5,402 nt of DNA from Acidobacteriota bacterium (GTDB lineage Bacteria; Acidobacteriota; Terriglobia; UBA7540). The position numbers were made by a program, and so were the translations under genes. This document shows, in pieces, positions 1 to 4,473 of the stretch. The first letter of the stretch is position 1, and each line of letters starts with the position of its first letter. Where the stretch lies: contig JAKAWO010000217.1 of assembly GCA_021827255.1 (NCBI GenBank), positions 1 to 5,402 of the forward strand. The letters are read 5' to 3'. Below the pieces are notes generated by a model. The model searched no databases, was not told the DNA's origin, and saw only the letters and a program-made list of their open reading frames with translations.

Positions 1-97
1 TGAGATGCCCGAGGCAGAATTCGCCCTTCGCGTCCTTCTCATCGCAGGCCCGCTGCCCAGGCTTTTTCTCTTTAATCGTGAGGATGTCTTCAGTCAA
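1..97 (-). CDS. Small uncharacterised Cys-containing protein, N-terminal part (runs off left edge)
   Basis: The minus strand is open from a TTG at 97 to the window edge and gives 32 residues. These include a lysine-rich stretch (K-E-K-K-P-G-Q-R, residues 9-16), then Cys18, Cys28 and His31 in the context C-D-E-K-D-A-K-G-E-F-C-L-G-H-L. The start is chosen because a GGAG lies 6 nt upstream of the TTG. The same frame stays open further upstream, so another TTG 12 nt earlier (at 109) is possible. A charged lead followed by C-x9-C-x2-H looks like a small zinc-binding or redox motif, and I have the impression that short acidobacterial proteins ending this segment 'C-x-G-H-L-K' exist. I cannot name the family and assign no function. 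It lies in the same direction as truA, 137 bp downstream of its stop. The reading rests on amino-acid composition and the ribosome binding site only. Confidence 0.45.
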   Translation of the reverse strand, partial: MTEDILTIKEKKPGQRACDEKDAKGEFCLGHL

Positions 98-234
98 GGC
101 TAACTCCAAATTCCTCTTCCACCTAATTCTAACAGCACTAAGCCTCGAGTGGGGGAGTACGGGTGGGAGTTTCTTCAGTTGGCTTCGAATGCTCAACTTT
201 CGGCTATTTTATTCTCAATGGATGGCTTGCTGCT

Positions 235-1035
235 TTAGGGTCGCGCGCGCTGGCCGTCTTGCTCATACTCGACTCGCATCAGGCAAAGCCCCTGGGCGGG
301 CGCGGTGGGCCCGGCGCGCGAGCGGTCACGCGCCTCAAGGATCCGGGAGATATCCTCTGGCGCGAGCTGGCCGCGACCCACTTCCATCAACGTCCCGACG
401 ATGTTGCGGATCATATGATGGAGGAAACCATCACCCCTAATTTCGTAAAGGATCAGGCGAAGTCTTCGATTCAGCAAAATGTCCGATTGGAAAATGCGCC
501 GAACGCGGGAGCCCAGCTTTTGGAGCTCGTCTTCGTTCGTGCCATCCGCCGCAGCGAAGGAAGTGAAATCGTGCTCGCCCTTCAAGAGCCGCGCCGCCTG
601 CGCCATGCGCGCTCGGTCGAGCGGATAAGGATGCTGAAGAACGAAGCGCCAAAGGAACGGCGGACAAACCTCCTGCTGGCAGATTCGGTAACGATAGGTC
701 TTGGCGCGAGCGGCATAGCGGGAGTGAAAGTCTTTGGCAACCTCATGCACTCGGCGAATGCGAATGGCGGGTGGGAGCGCGTCATTCAGAGCCTTTTGCA
801 GGTTACCGCAAGGAACGCGGCAGGAGGTCTGAAAATTTGCCACCTGCCCGTCGGCGTGGACGCCGGCGTCGGTCCTGCCGGCCCCATGGACGTTCACCGG
901 CTCGCCAATGATTCTGCCGATGGCCTCCTCTAGCCGGCCTTGGACGGTGGGCAGGTTCGGCTGCCGCTGCCAGCCGTGGAAGTCCGTGCCATCGTAAGCA
1001 ATCAGGAGGCGAAGATTTCGCATGGGGTGGGACAT
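235..1035 (-). CDS. truA: tRNA pseudouridine(38-40) synthase TruA
   Basis: TruA isomerises uridines 38, 39 and 40 in the anticodon arm of many tRNAs to pseudouridine, in the cytoplasm and without a cofactor. The 266-residue length is usual for bacterial TruA. Family motifs appear in order: the N-terminal Y-D-G-T-D-F-H-G-W-Q (14-23); the catalytic loop G-A-G-R-T-D-A-G-V-H-A (51-61) with nucleophile Asp56; the R-x-K-T-Y-R-Y segment with the active-site Tyr114; H-D-F-T-S-F (155-160); G-D-G-F-L-H-H-M-I-R-N (201-211); and a C-terminal A-P-A-Q-G-L-x-L before V-x-Y. Both folded halves are complete and no key residue is missing. The ATG at 1035 is used, but a second in-frame ATG lies at 1023 and neither has a clear Shine-Dalgarno sequence, so the true start could be four codons in. 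The gene points away from the rnc-lepB cluster and no co-transcribed upstream gene is visible, so it is probably transcribed alone or with the small gene to its left. Confidence 0.97.
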   Translation of the reverse strand: MSHPMRNLRLLIAYDGTDFHGWQRQPNLPTVQGRLEEAIGRIIGEPVNVHGAGRTDAGVHADGQVANFQTSCRVPCGNLQKALNDALPPAIRIRRVHEVAKDFHSRYAARAKTYRYRICQQEVCPPFLWRFVLQHPYPLDRARMAQAARLLKGEHDFTSFAAADGTNEDELQKLGSRVRRIFQSDILLNRRLRLILYEIRGDGFLHHMIRNIVGTLMEVGRGQLAPEDISRILEARDRSRAGPTAPAQGLCLMRVEYEQDGQRARP

Positions 1036-1045
1036 ACCATGAGAA

Positions 1046-1073
1046 CTTACACTGGATGGGAGAGCGATGGCAA
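1046..1073 (-). promoter_or_regulatory. Weak candidate promoter for truA
   Basis: On the minus strand TTGCCA (1068-1073, five of six with the -35 consensus) is followed after 16 nt by TGTAAG (1046-1051, four of six with the -10 consensus). It would give a very short leader, or almost none, which fits the absence of a Shine-Dalgarno sequence before truA. Motifs this weak occur by chance, so this is only a pointer. Confidence 0.2.
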
Positions 1074-1390
1074 CGTGAAGGCTGGCGATGCTTGGCGTTG
1101 AGGAGGCCTAAGAGAAGGTAGGGTGAAGCCCAGGGCGGGGGGCTTGACACGAGGCGAACAAAAAGCGAAACTGGTCTTGCCGGGGTGGAAGATGCAGGGC
1201 GAGTGCCAGCGGACGAGCGCCTGGCCCGATGGCTCGAGCCGAAAGCGCCGCCGCCCACGAAACGCCTGGAAGCCGTCAGCGAGCTCGTCCGCCGTGGCCT
1301 GCGGGCCGGGGTGAGCCTGGCGCCTATTTTGCCGGGCTTGACCGACGCGCCGCGTTCGGTTGAAAGCGTGATCCACGAGGCGGCGCTACG

Positions 1391-1416
1391 ATGTCCGCTA
1401 ATTACCGGACACTAGA
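1391..1416 (+). repeat. Left terminal inverted repeat of the palindromic element
   Basis: This arm contains TAATTACCGGACACTAGA at 1399-1416. The reverse complement of the right arm matches it with one gap and two substitutions over 26 columns. The outer 18 bases (1393-1410) are themselves nearly palindromic: GTCCG and CGGAC flank a central TAATTA with one mismatched pair. That layout would suit a dimeric transposase or other DNA-binding protein, though this is inference. Confidence 0.6.
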
Positions 1417-1419
1417 GAA

Positions 1420-1453
1420 GCGAAGGAGCACGGATCACTCCGTGCTCCTTCGC
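1420..1453. repeat. Perfect 15-bp stem, 4-nt loop inside the element
   Basis: GCGAAGGAGCACGGA (1420-1434) is followed by TCAC and its exact reverse complement (1439-1453). The stem is strong, but neither side carries the T-run expected of a factor-independent terminator. It is best read as structural DNA of the element, which might incidentally stop or process transcripts. Confidence 0.85.
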
Positions 1454-1483
1454 GGTTATCCGAGTCGGACTGGCAGATCCACT

Positions 1484-1508
1484 TCTAGTGTCCAGTAATT
1501 ACGTACAT
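1484..1508 (-). repeat. Right terminal inverted repeat of the palindromic element
   Basis: TCTAGTGTCCAGTAATTA (1484-1501) is the reverse complement of the left arm core except for one base. The match continues outward to 1508 with one skipped base and one substitution. Confidence 0.6.
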
Positions 1509-1544
1509 AGACGCTGGAATCGGGCGAATGTATTGTTCTCCCTG

Positions 1545-1593
1545 TAGCGCCGGGCCTTACGCTCGGCCTCTGCCGCCCTAAAGGGCGGCGCTA
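1545..1593. repeat. Compact palindromic repeat (outer TAGCGCCG arms, inner hairpin)
   Basis: The outer arms TAGCGCCG (1545-1552) and CGGCGCTA (1586-1593) are exact inverted repeats. Inside them GCCGCCC and GGGCGGC (1572-1578 and 1583-1589) form a 7-bp stem around TAAA, and the two pairings partly compete for the same right-hand bases. Intergenic 'GTAGCGCCG...' palindromes of this general kind are common as REP-like repeats in GC-rich soil bacteria, so a short dispersed repeat is the likeliest reading. It begins exactly where the last radical SAM-like codons end. Confidence 0.5.
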
Positions 1594-1595
1594 TG

Positions 1596-1622
1596 GTCCA
1601 CCTAATCCGCGGACACTTGGAG
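1596..1622 (+). repeat. Degenerate extra copy of the element's terminal motif
   Basis: This stretch runs GTCCACCTAATCCGCGGAC followed by ACTTGGAG. It aligns with the left end of the 118-bp element (GTCC..CTAAT..C.CGGACACT.G.AG) if two or three single-base gaps are allowed, in the same orientation. It could be a leftover end of a second, related insertion. It could also be coincidental, since the same bases weakly resemble a radical SAM 'R-x-H-F-L-E-x-L-A' segment. Confidence 0.35.
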
Positions 1623-1741
1623 GGCCTTGCGCCGAGCGCAAAAAGCCTCGGCAAAAACACTCCAGCTTGTCCCCATCGCCGAACCATCCCGCCATCAAGC
1701 GCCTAGGGCACGCCGCGAGCCAGGTTTAGGAAATCGCTGTT
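1623..1741. other. Non-coding stretch with no recognisable feature
   Basis: Short frames are open here on the plus strand, but their translations are Arg/Ala/Pro-rich and resemble no family. I see no tRNA, terminator or repeat. It may be the final, unrecognisable remains of the radical SAM gene before the operon promoter. Confidence 0.4.
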
Positions 1742-1769
1742 CCCTGATTAGGGTGCGCGCCCCTGATTA
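1742..1769 (+). promoter_or_regulatory. 9-bp direct repeat upstream of the operon promoter
   Basis: CCCTGATTA occurs exactly at 1742-1750 and again at 1761-1769. The 19-bp spacing is close to two helical turns, so both copies face the same side of the DNA. The second copy ends 7 bp before the candidate -35 box. This is the arrangement expected of a class I/II activator binding to tandem half-sites. No regulator is encoded nearby and none can be named. Confidence 0.35.
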
Positions 1770-1776
1770 CGGCCGA

Positions 1777-1805
1777 TTGACACGTTCCAACCTTTCGAGT
1801 AGGCT
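1777..1805 (+). promoter_or_regulatory. Candidate sigma-70 promoter for the TPR-rnc-lepB-asmA cluster
   Basis: A perfect -35 consensus, TTGACA (1777-1782), is followed after exactly 17 nt by TAGGCT (1800-1805). The latter keeps the three most important -10 positions (T, A and final T). Transcription would begin near 1811-1813, about 35 nt before the first ATG. A second A/T-rich TATATT at 1823-1828 lacks a matching -35. No other promoter-like sequence or terminator is seen between here and the right edge, so this may serve all four genes. Confidence 0.45.
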
Positions 1806-1809
1806 CGAA
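1794..1809. promoter_or_regulatory. Dyad overlapping the -10 box (possible operator)
   Basis: TTCGAG (1794-1799) and CTCGAA (1804-1809) are exact inverted repeats separated by TAGG, lying over the proposed -10 element. A repressor bound here would block polymerase. A 6-bp dyad is short and could be chance. Confidence 0.25.
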
Positions 1810-1847
1810 GACGAGTGGGGACTATATTAAGCGGAGATGCCTATCCC

Positions 1848-2906
1848 ATGAAACAAGCATTGAGACTTACTTTGATGGCGGGCGCAGTTGCGGTGGCCAT
1901 GGCGGGCGCCGCTTTGGCGGCCGCTCCCCAAGGGTCGGCGGTGGCGGGGCTGGCTCAGACTCCTCTGACGGAGAAAGAAGTCATCACGCTCATCAAGCAC
2001 AACAAGAAGCACCTCAGCCAGATCATGCCCACGTTGAATGCGCGGGGCGTGGACTTCGACATGACGCCGGTGATCCAAAAGGCTCTGCACAAGGCCGGGG
2101 CCACGCCGGAGGCGATCACCGCGATTGAAAACCTGGGCCCCTCAGCGCGAGCCGCCCGAGCGCACCAGGCCGCCGGGCCGACCCTCTCTCCGGCCGAATC
2201 GCAGGCCTTTCAAGCCATCGAGCACGAGTCGGATCCCGACCAGCAGATTCAACTGGCAAACACATTTGCAACTCAGTTTCCCAAAAGTCCCCTGCTGACC
2301 TTCGTGTACGCATTTGAAGCCAACGCGTATCAGGAAAAGAACGATCCCGACAACACGCTCAAGTACGGGGAGATGAGCCTGAAGCTGAAGCCGGACAATC
2401 TGCTGGGCCTCATGATTGTAGGCTCGATCCTGCCTGAGCCCCAGGAGTTGCAGGGCACGGATGTGGACAAAGTTAAGAAGCGGTACGAAGCGGAAAAGGT
2501 TGACCAGCAAGCCCTGCAGATCATCCACCAGCTTCCCAAGCAGCCCAATGAGACGGATGTCGCCTACGCGAAGCGGAAGGCAGCGGTGGCGAGCGGGGTC
2601 TATGCCGCACTGGGGTTGGTACACTTCCAGCGGGCCGAGATGGGCCTGACGGGTCCAGATCCCCAGGAGCTCGCCAAGGCTGAAAAGGATTACACGACAG
2701 CGGTTGCGGCCGAGCCGACTCCCAATCCGGCCGATTGCTACCGTTTGGCTGAGGTCTATGCCACGGAAGGCAAGACCCGCCAGGCCATTGATGCGTACTC
2801 CAAGGCTGCGGCTGCTGCTCAGGGCAGTCCGATTCAGGCGATGGCGCAGCAGCAGATCAAGCAATTGGAAGCTCAGAAGCCCGCCAGCCCGCCGGCGAAG
2901 CCATAA
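1848..2906 (+). CDS. Secreted tetratricopeptide-repeat protein of unknown function
   Basis: This is a 352-residue exported protein. The start is the ATG preceded by GGAGA about 11 nt upstream. An in-frame GTG at 1815 would bury the signal peptide and has no ribosome binding site. Residues 1-24 are a classic Sec signal peptide: K2 and R6, a hydrophobic core, and a predicted cut after A-L-A24. There is no lipobox Cys. Residues 40-95 form a helical module with L-T-E-K-E-V-I-x-L-I-K, then A-R-G-V-D-F-D and L-H-K-A-G-A. This pattern recurs, as far as I recall, at the front of acidobacterial TPR or PEGA-type secreted proteins. TPR-like helix pairs follow at about 117-195 (ending A-x-x-L-K-L-K-P-D-N) and 249-325 (Y-R-L-A-E-V-Y-A-T-E-G-K-T-R-Q-A-I-D-A-Y). 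The C-terminus is Gln-rich, ending in a Pro/Ala/Lys tail. TPRs bind partner proteins, so a periplasmic scaffold is the likely role. It is the first gene of the rnc-lepB cluster, and no terminator follows in the 66-bp gap. Confidence 0.85.
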   Translation: MKQALRLTLMAGAVAVAMAGAALAAAPQGSAVAGLAQTPLTEKEVITLIKHNKKHLSQIMPTLNARGVDFDMTPVIQKALHKAGATPEAITAIENLGPSARAARAHQAAGPTLSPAESQAFQAIEHESDPDQQIQLANTFATQFPKSPLLTFVYAFEANAYQEKNDPDNTLKYGEMSLKLKPDNLLGLMIVGSILPEPQELQGTDVDKVKKRYEAEKVDQQALQIIHQLPKQPNETDVAYAKRKAAVASGVYAALGLVHFQRAEMGLTGPDPQELAKAEKDYTTAVAAEPTPNPADCYRLAEVYATEGKTRQAIDAYSKAAAAAQGSPIQAMAQQQIKQLEAQKPASPPAKP

Positions 2907-2957
2907 GCATCGGGATCGGTTGTCTTGGCGTCAAGGGAAATTGCGCCTGCCTTGTCC

Positions 2958-2962
2958 GGGAG
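2958..2962 (+). promoter_or_regulatory. Ribosome binding site selecting the rnc start
   Basis: GGGAG lies 10 nt before the GTG at 2973, with a further AAGGGG just before that codon. The in-frame alternatives, TTG at 2925 and ATG at 3006, have no comparable purine tract. Confidence 0.45.
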
Positions 2963-2972
2963 AAAAGGGGCC

Positions 2973-3716
2973 GTGCCCGAAGGCCCCACGTCGCGCCCGT
3001 TGGGTATGGCCGGAGCCACGCTCGAAGAACTGGAAGCTCGGATCGCTTACCGGTTTCAGAATCCAGCCTTGCTGCAGGAGGCCTTCACGCATTCTTCCTG
3101 CGTTCAGGAAGGGCTCCATGCCGGACACGACAATGAGCTGATGGAGTTTCTGGGCGACGCCGTTCTGAATTTCACCGTCACGACCCACCTGGTGAAGACT
3201 TTCCCGGATTACGACGAGGGGCAGCTTTCCATGGCGCGCGCAAGCCTAGTCTCGGCCGCGCACCTGGCGGAGGTGGCGGAGGCTCTTAGCCTTGGCCGGT
3301 ATCTGCGCCTGGGCCCCGCCGAGGAACGGACGGGGGGACGAAAGAAGGCCGGGATTCTGGTGGATAGCGTGGAAGCCTTGCTGGCGGCGGTTTATCAGGA
3401 CGGCGGGATCGCGCCGGCGCGAGCGTTTGTTGAGAACTTCGTTTTGCCTCACGACCTGGAGGCGGCGGGCGCGCTTGCGCCAACAAATTTCAAGGGGGAG
3501 TTGCAGGAATATCTGCAGTCGCAGCGTCAGGGGCCAGCCGAATACTGGGTCGCCGAAGAATCAGGGCTCGAGCATCAAAAGGTCTTCGTCGTGGAGGTCA
3601 GAATCGGCGCCACGCTGACGGCGCGGGGACAGGGCGGCAGCAAGAAGGCGGCCGAGCAGCAAGCCGCGAGCCACGCCTTGGATCTTCTGAGAAGAAGGGA
3701 ACGGACCGGTGAGTGA
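2973..3716 (+). CDS. rnc: Ribonuclease III
   Basis: RNase III cuts double-stranded RNA as a Mg2+-dependent dimer. It acts in the cytoplasm in 16S/23S rRNA maturation and in processing structured mRNAs. With the GTG start the protein has 247 residues (the E. coli enzyme has 226). The extra length is at the N-terminus, and the conserved fold begins at L-E-E-L-E near residue 17. The signature is N-E-L-M-E-F-L-G-D-A (54-63). The catalytic acidic residues are Glu58, Asp62, Asp131 and Glu134, the last two in I-L-V-D-S-V-E-A-L-L-A-A. The Arg usual in E-R-L-E-F-L-G-D is Leu here, a mild departure. A complete double-stranded RNA-binding domain occupies about 172-241, with L-Q-E-Y-L-Q, G-L-E-H-Q-K-V-F and G-G-S-K-K-A-A-E-Q-Q-A-A. 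The gene end overlaps the lepB start by 8 bp, implying coupled translation. In E. coli rnc also sits next to lepB, in the opposite order (lepB-rnc-era). The start is uncertain (2925, 2973 or 3006); the function is not. Confidence 0.95.
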   Translation: MPEGPTSRPLGMAGATLEELEARIAYRFQNPALLQEAFTHSSCVQEGLHAGHDNELMEFLGDAVLNFTVTTHLVKTFPDYDEGQLSMARASLVSAAHLAEVAEALSLGRYLRLGPAEERTGGRKKAGILVDSVEALLAAVYQDGGIAPARAFVENFVLPHDLEAAGALAPTNFKGELQEYLQSQRQGPAEYWVAEESGLEHQKVFVVEVRIGATLTARGQGGSKKAAEQQAASHALDLLRRRERTGE

Positions 3717-4473
3717 ACCCTACAAAAAGTCGGCCGCGCGCGATCTGTTCGAATCGCTGGTGATCACGGTCATTCTCACGATTTTTGGGACCGCGTTTGT
3801 GGTCGAGGCGTTCAAAATCCCGACCGGCTCCATGGAAAACACGCTGCTCGTTGGCGACCACCTGTTGGTGAATAAATTCGTCTTCGCCGAGCCCAAGGGC
3901 ATCGGGTCGCGCCTTCTCCCCTACCGGAGCATTCGCCGCGGCGACGTCATTGTCTTCAAATTTCCCGGCCCCGCCAGCGAGGCGTTGGAACCCGGCGAGC
4001 ACTTTGTTAAAAGGGTGATTGGCGTGCCGGGGGATCGCATCCGAATTGTTAACCGCCAGGTTTTTGTGAATGGGAAGCCGATTGCCGAGCCCTATGTCCG
4101 GGAAACCTATCCGGGCGAGATGCGGCCCGGCGACGACTTCCCGCCGCCGGATTCCGAAGAGCTTCCGGGCTCGACCTCCGTGTGGGCGGCGGAGCTTCCA
4201 AGCTACGTCCACAACGGTGAGCTGGTGGTGCCGCCGCGGCATTACTTCGTGTTGGGCGACAACCGCGAGGAGAGCTGGGATAGCCGCTTTTGGGGCTTCG
4301 TTCCGCGACGGCTGATCAGCGGGCGCCCGCTTTTCATCTACTGGTCCTACGAAACCCCGCACGGGCAATACCTCGAGACCTCCCTCGGCGACCGACTGCG
4401 GCAGATGGTCAGCTTGCTGATTCACTTCGTCACCCGGACGCGATGGCGGAGGACTTTCATGTGGGTCCATTGA
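3709..4473 (+). CDS. lepB: Signal peptidase I
   Basis: LepB cleaves signal peptides from Sec- and Tat-exported proteins at the outer face of the inner membrane. It is a serine protease with a Ser/Lys dyad (family S26). The protein has 254 residues and starts at a GTG with AAGGGA 8 nt upstream, inside the end of rnc. A single N-terminal membrane segment spans about 15-35. Box B is I-P-T-G-S-M-E-N-T-L with nucleophile Ser41. Box D is H-F-V-K-R-V-I-G-V-P-G-D with general base Lys101. Box E is G-D-N-R-E-E-S-W-D-S-R-F-W-G (183-196). All are intact. A roughly 50-residue insertion between boxes D and E is rich in Pro, Asp and Glu (about 130-175), and a C-terminal tail of about 40 basic and aromatic residues follows the catalytic domain. 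Both lie outside the core. The preceding secreted TPR protein would itself be a substrate. The stop codon overlaps the start region of the AsmA-like gene. Confidence 0.96.
   Translation: MSEPYKKSAARDLFESLVITVILTIFGTAFVVEAFKIPTGSMENTLLVGDHLLVNKFVFAEPKGIGSRLLPYRSIRRGDVIVFKFPGPASEALEPGEHFVKRVIGVPGDRIRIVNRQVFVNGKPIAEPYVRETYPGEMRPGDDFPPPDSEELPGSTSVWAAELPSYVHNGELVVPPRHYFVLGDNREESWDSRFWGFVPRRLISGRPLFIYWSYETPHGQYLETSLGDRLRQMVSLLIHFVTRTRWRRTFMWVH
4448..4452 (+). promoter_or_regulatory. Ribosome binding site inside the end of lepB, selecting the next start
   Basis: GGAGG stands 8 nt before the GTG at 4461, an ideal spacing. The ATG at 4473, which overlaps the lepB stop as TGATG, has this site 20 nt away and would have to rely on translational coupling instead. 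The Shine-Dalgarno evidence favours the GTG. Confidence 0.5.

Larger units (their letters stand above)
1391..1508. mobile_element. MITE-like 118-bp palindromic element with terminal inverted repeats
   Basis: The two ends are imperfect inverted repeats of 26 and 25 bases. The left end is 1391-1416 and the right end, read on the minus strand, is 1508-1484. They share the 18-base core TAATTACCGGACACTAGA with one mismatch, and an outer A-T-G-T-x-C-G. Between them lie a perfect 15-bp hairpin and about 30 bp without obvious structure. There is no room for a transposase, so if mobile it would depend on one encoded elsewhere. It sits inside the radical SAM remnant. Removing 1391-1508 joins ...E-A-A-L-R to D-A-G, close to the 'A-A-R-E/D-A-G' expected of the family. 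I see no convincing target-site duplication: only one shared base at this boundary, or GGCGCT/GACGCT if wider borders are taken. The exact edges are uncertain by several bases. It could instead be the relic of a larger insertion sequence that lost its centre. Confidence 0.55.
1185..1544 (+). pseudogene. Decayed radical SAM protein gene (C-terminal-half fragment, interrupted)
   Basis: From about 1203 to 1385 the plus strand encodes V-P-A-D-E-R-L-A-R-W-L-E-P-K-A-P, then R-L-E-A-V, and then R-A-G-V-S-L-A-P-I-L-P-G-L-T-D. From knowledge of the family this matches the middle of SplB/Rv2578c-type radical SAM proteins, where 'LDE..R..EP..P.P..RL.A...L...GI..GV..APILPGL.D' is characteristic. The N-terminal CxxxCxxC iron-sulfur motif is absent: upstream of about 1185 nothing recognisable remains before truA. 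On the right the frame runs into a palindromic insertion and stops at the TAG at 1413-1415. Beyond the insertion (about 1510-1538) there are short echoes of the family's next segment: D-A-G at 1510-1518, and A-N-V-L-F at 1524-1538 in another frame (expected there: D/E-A-G-x-x-x-V-W-A-N-V-L-Y/F-L). The remnant is therefore truncated at the 5' end, interrupted and frameshifted, and no functional product is expected. Weak further similarity may reach about 1690 (L-V-P-I-A-E), but I do not rely on it. The identification comes from recalled family patterns, not a search. Confidence 0.6.

Noticed and set aside
127..137. TAGAAT on the minus strand as a -10 box for the left-edge gene
   Set aside because: No -35-like sequence is found at 16-18 nt upstream, so it is probably chance.
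163..933. Long plus-strand open frame of 256 codons opposite truA
   Set aside because: It is the antisense shadow of truA. The translation matches no family, and the minus strand carries every TruA motif.
1047..1376. Minus-strand open frame just upstream of truA, possibly a co-transcribed gene
   Set aside because: The translation is low-complexity Arg/Pro/Ser, and the plus strand there carries the radical SAM remnant.
1420..1453. Strong hairpin as a factor-independent terminator
   Set aside because: No T-run follows the stem on either strand, and it lies symmetrically inside an inverted-repeat element.
1627..1830. Plus-strand open frame of 67 codons before the TPR gene
   Set aside because: It covers the promoter, the direct repeats and the dyad, has no ribosome binding site, and shows only a faint L-V-P-I-A-E echo of the radical SAM family.
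2142..2864. Minus-strand open frame of 240 codons opposite the TPR gene
   Set aside because: It is a Leu/Gly/Arg-rich shadow of a gene with a clear signal peptide and TPRs, and it has no recognisable domain.
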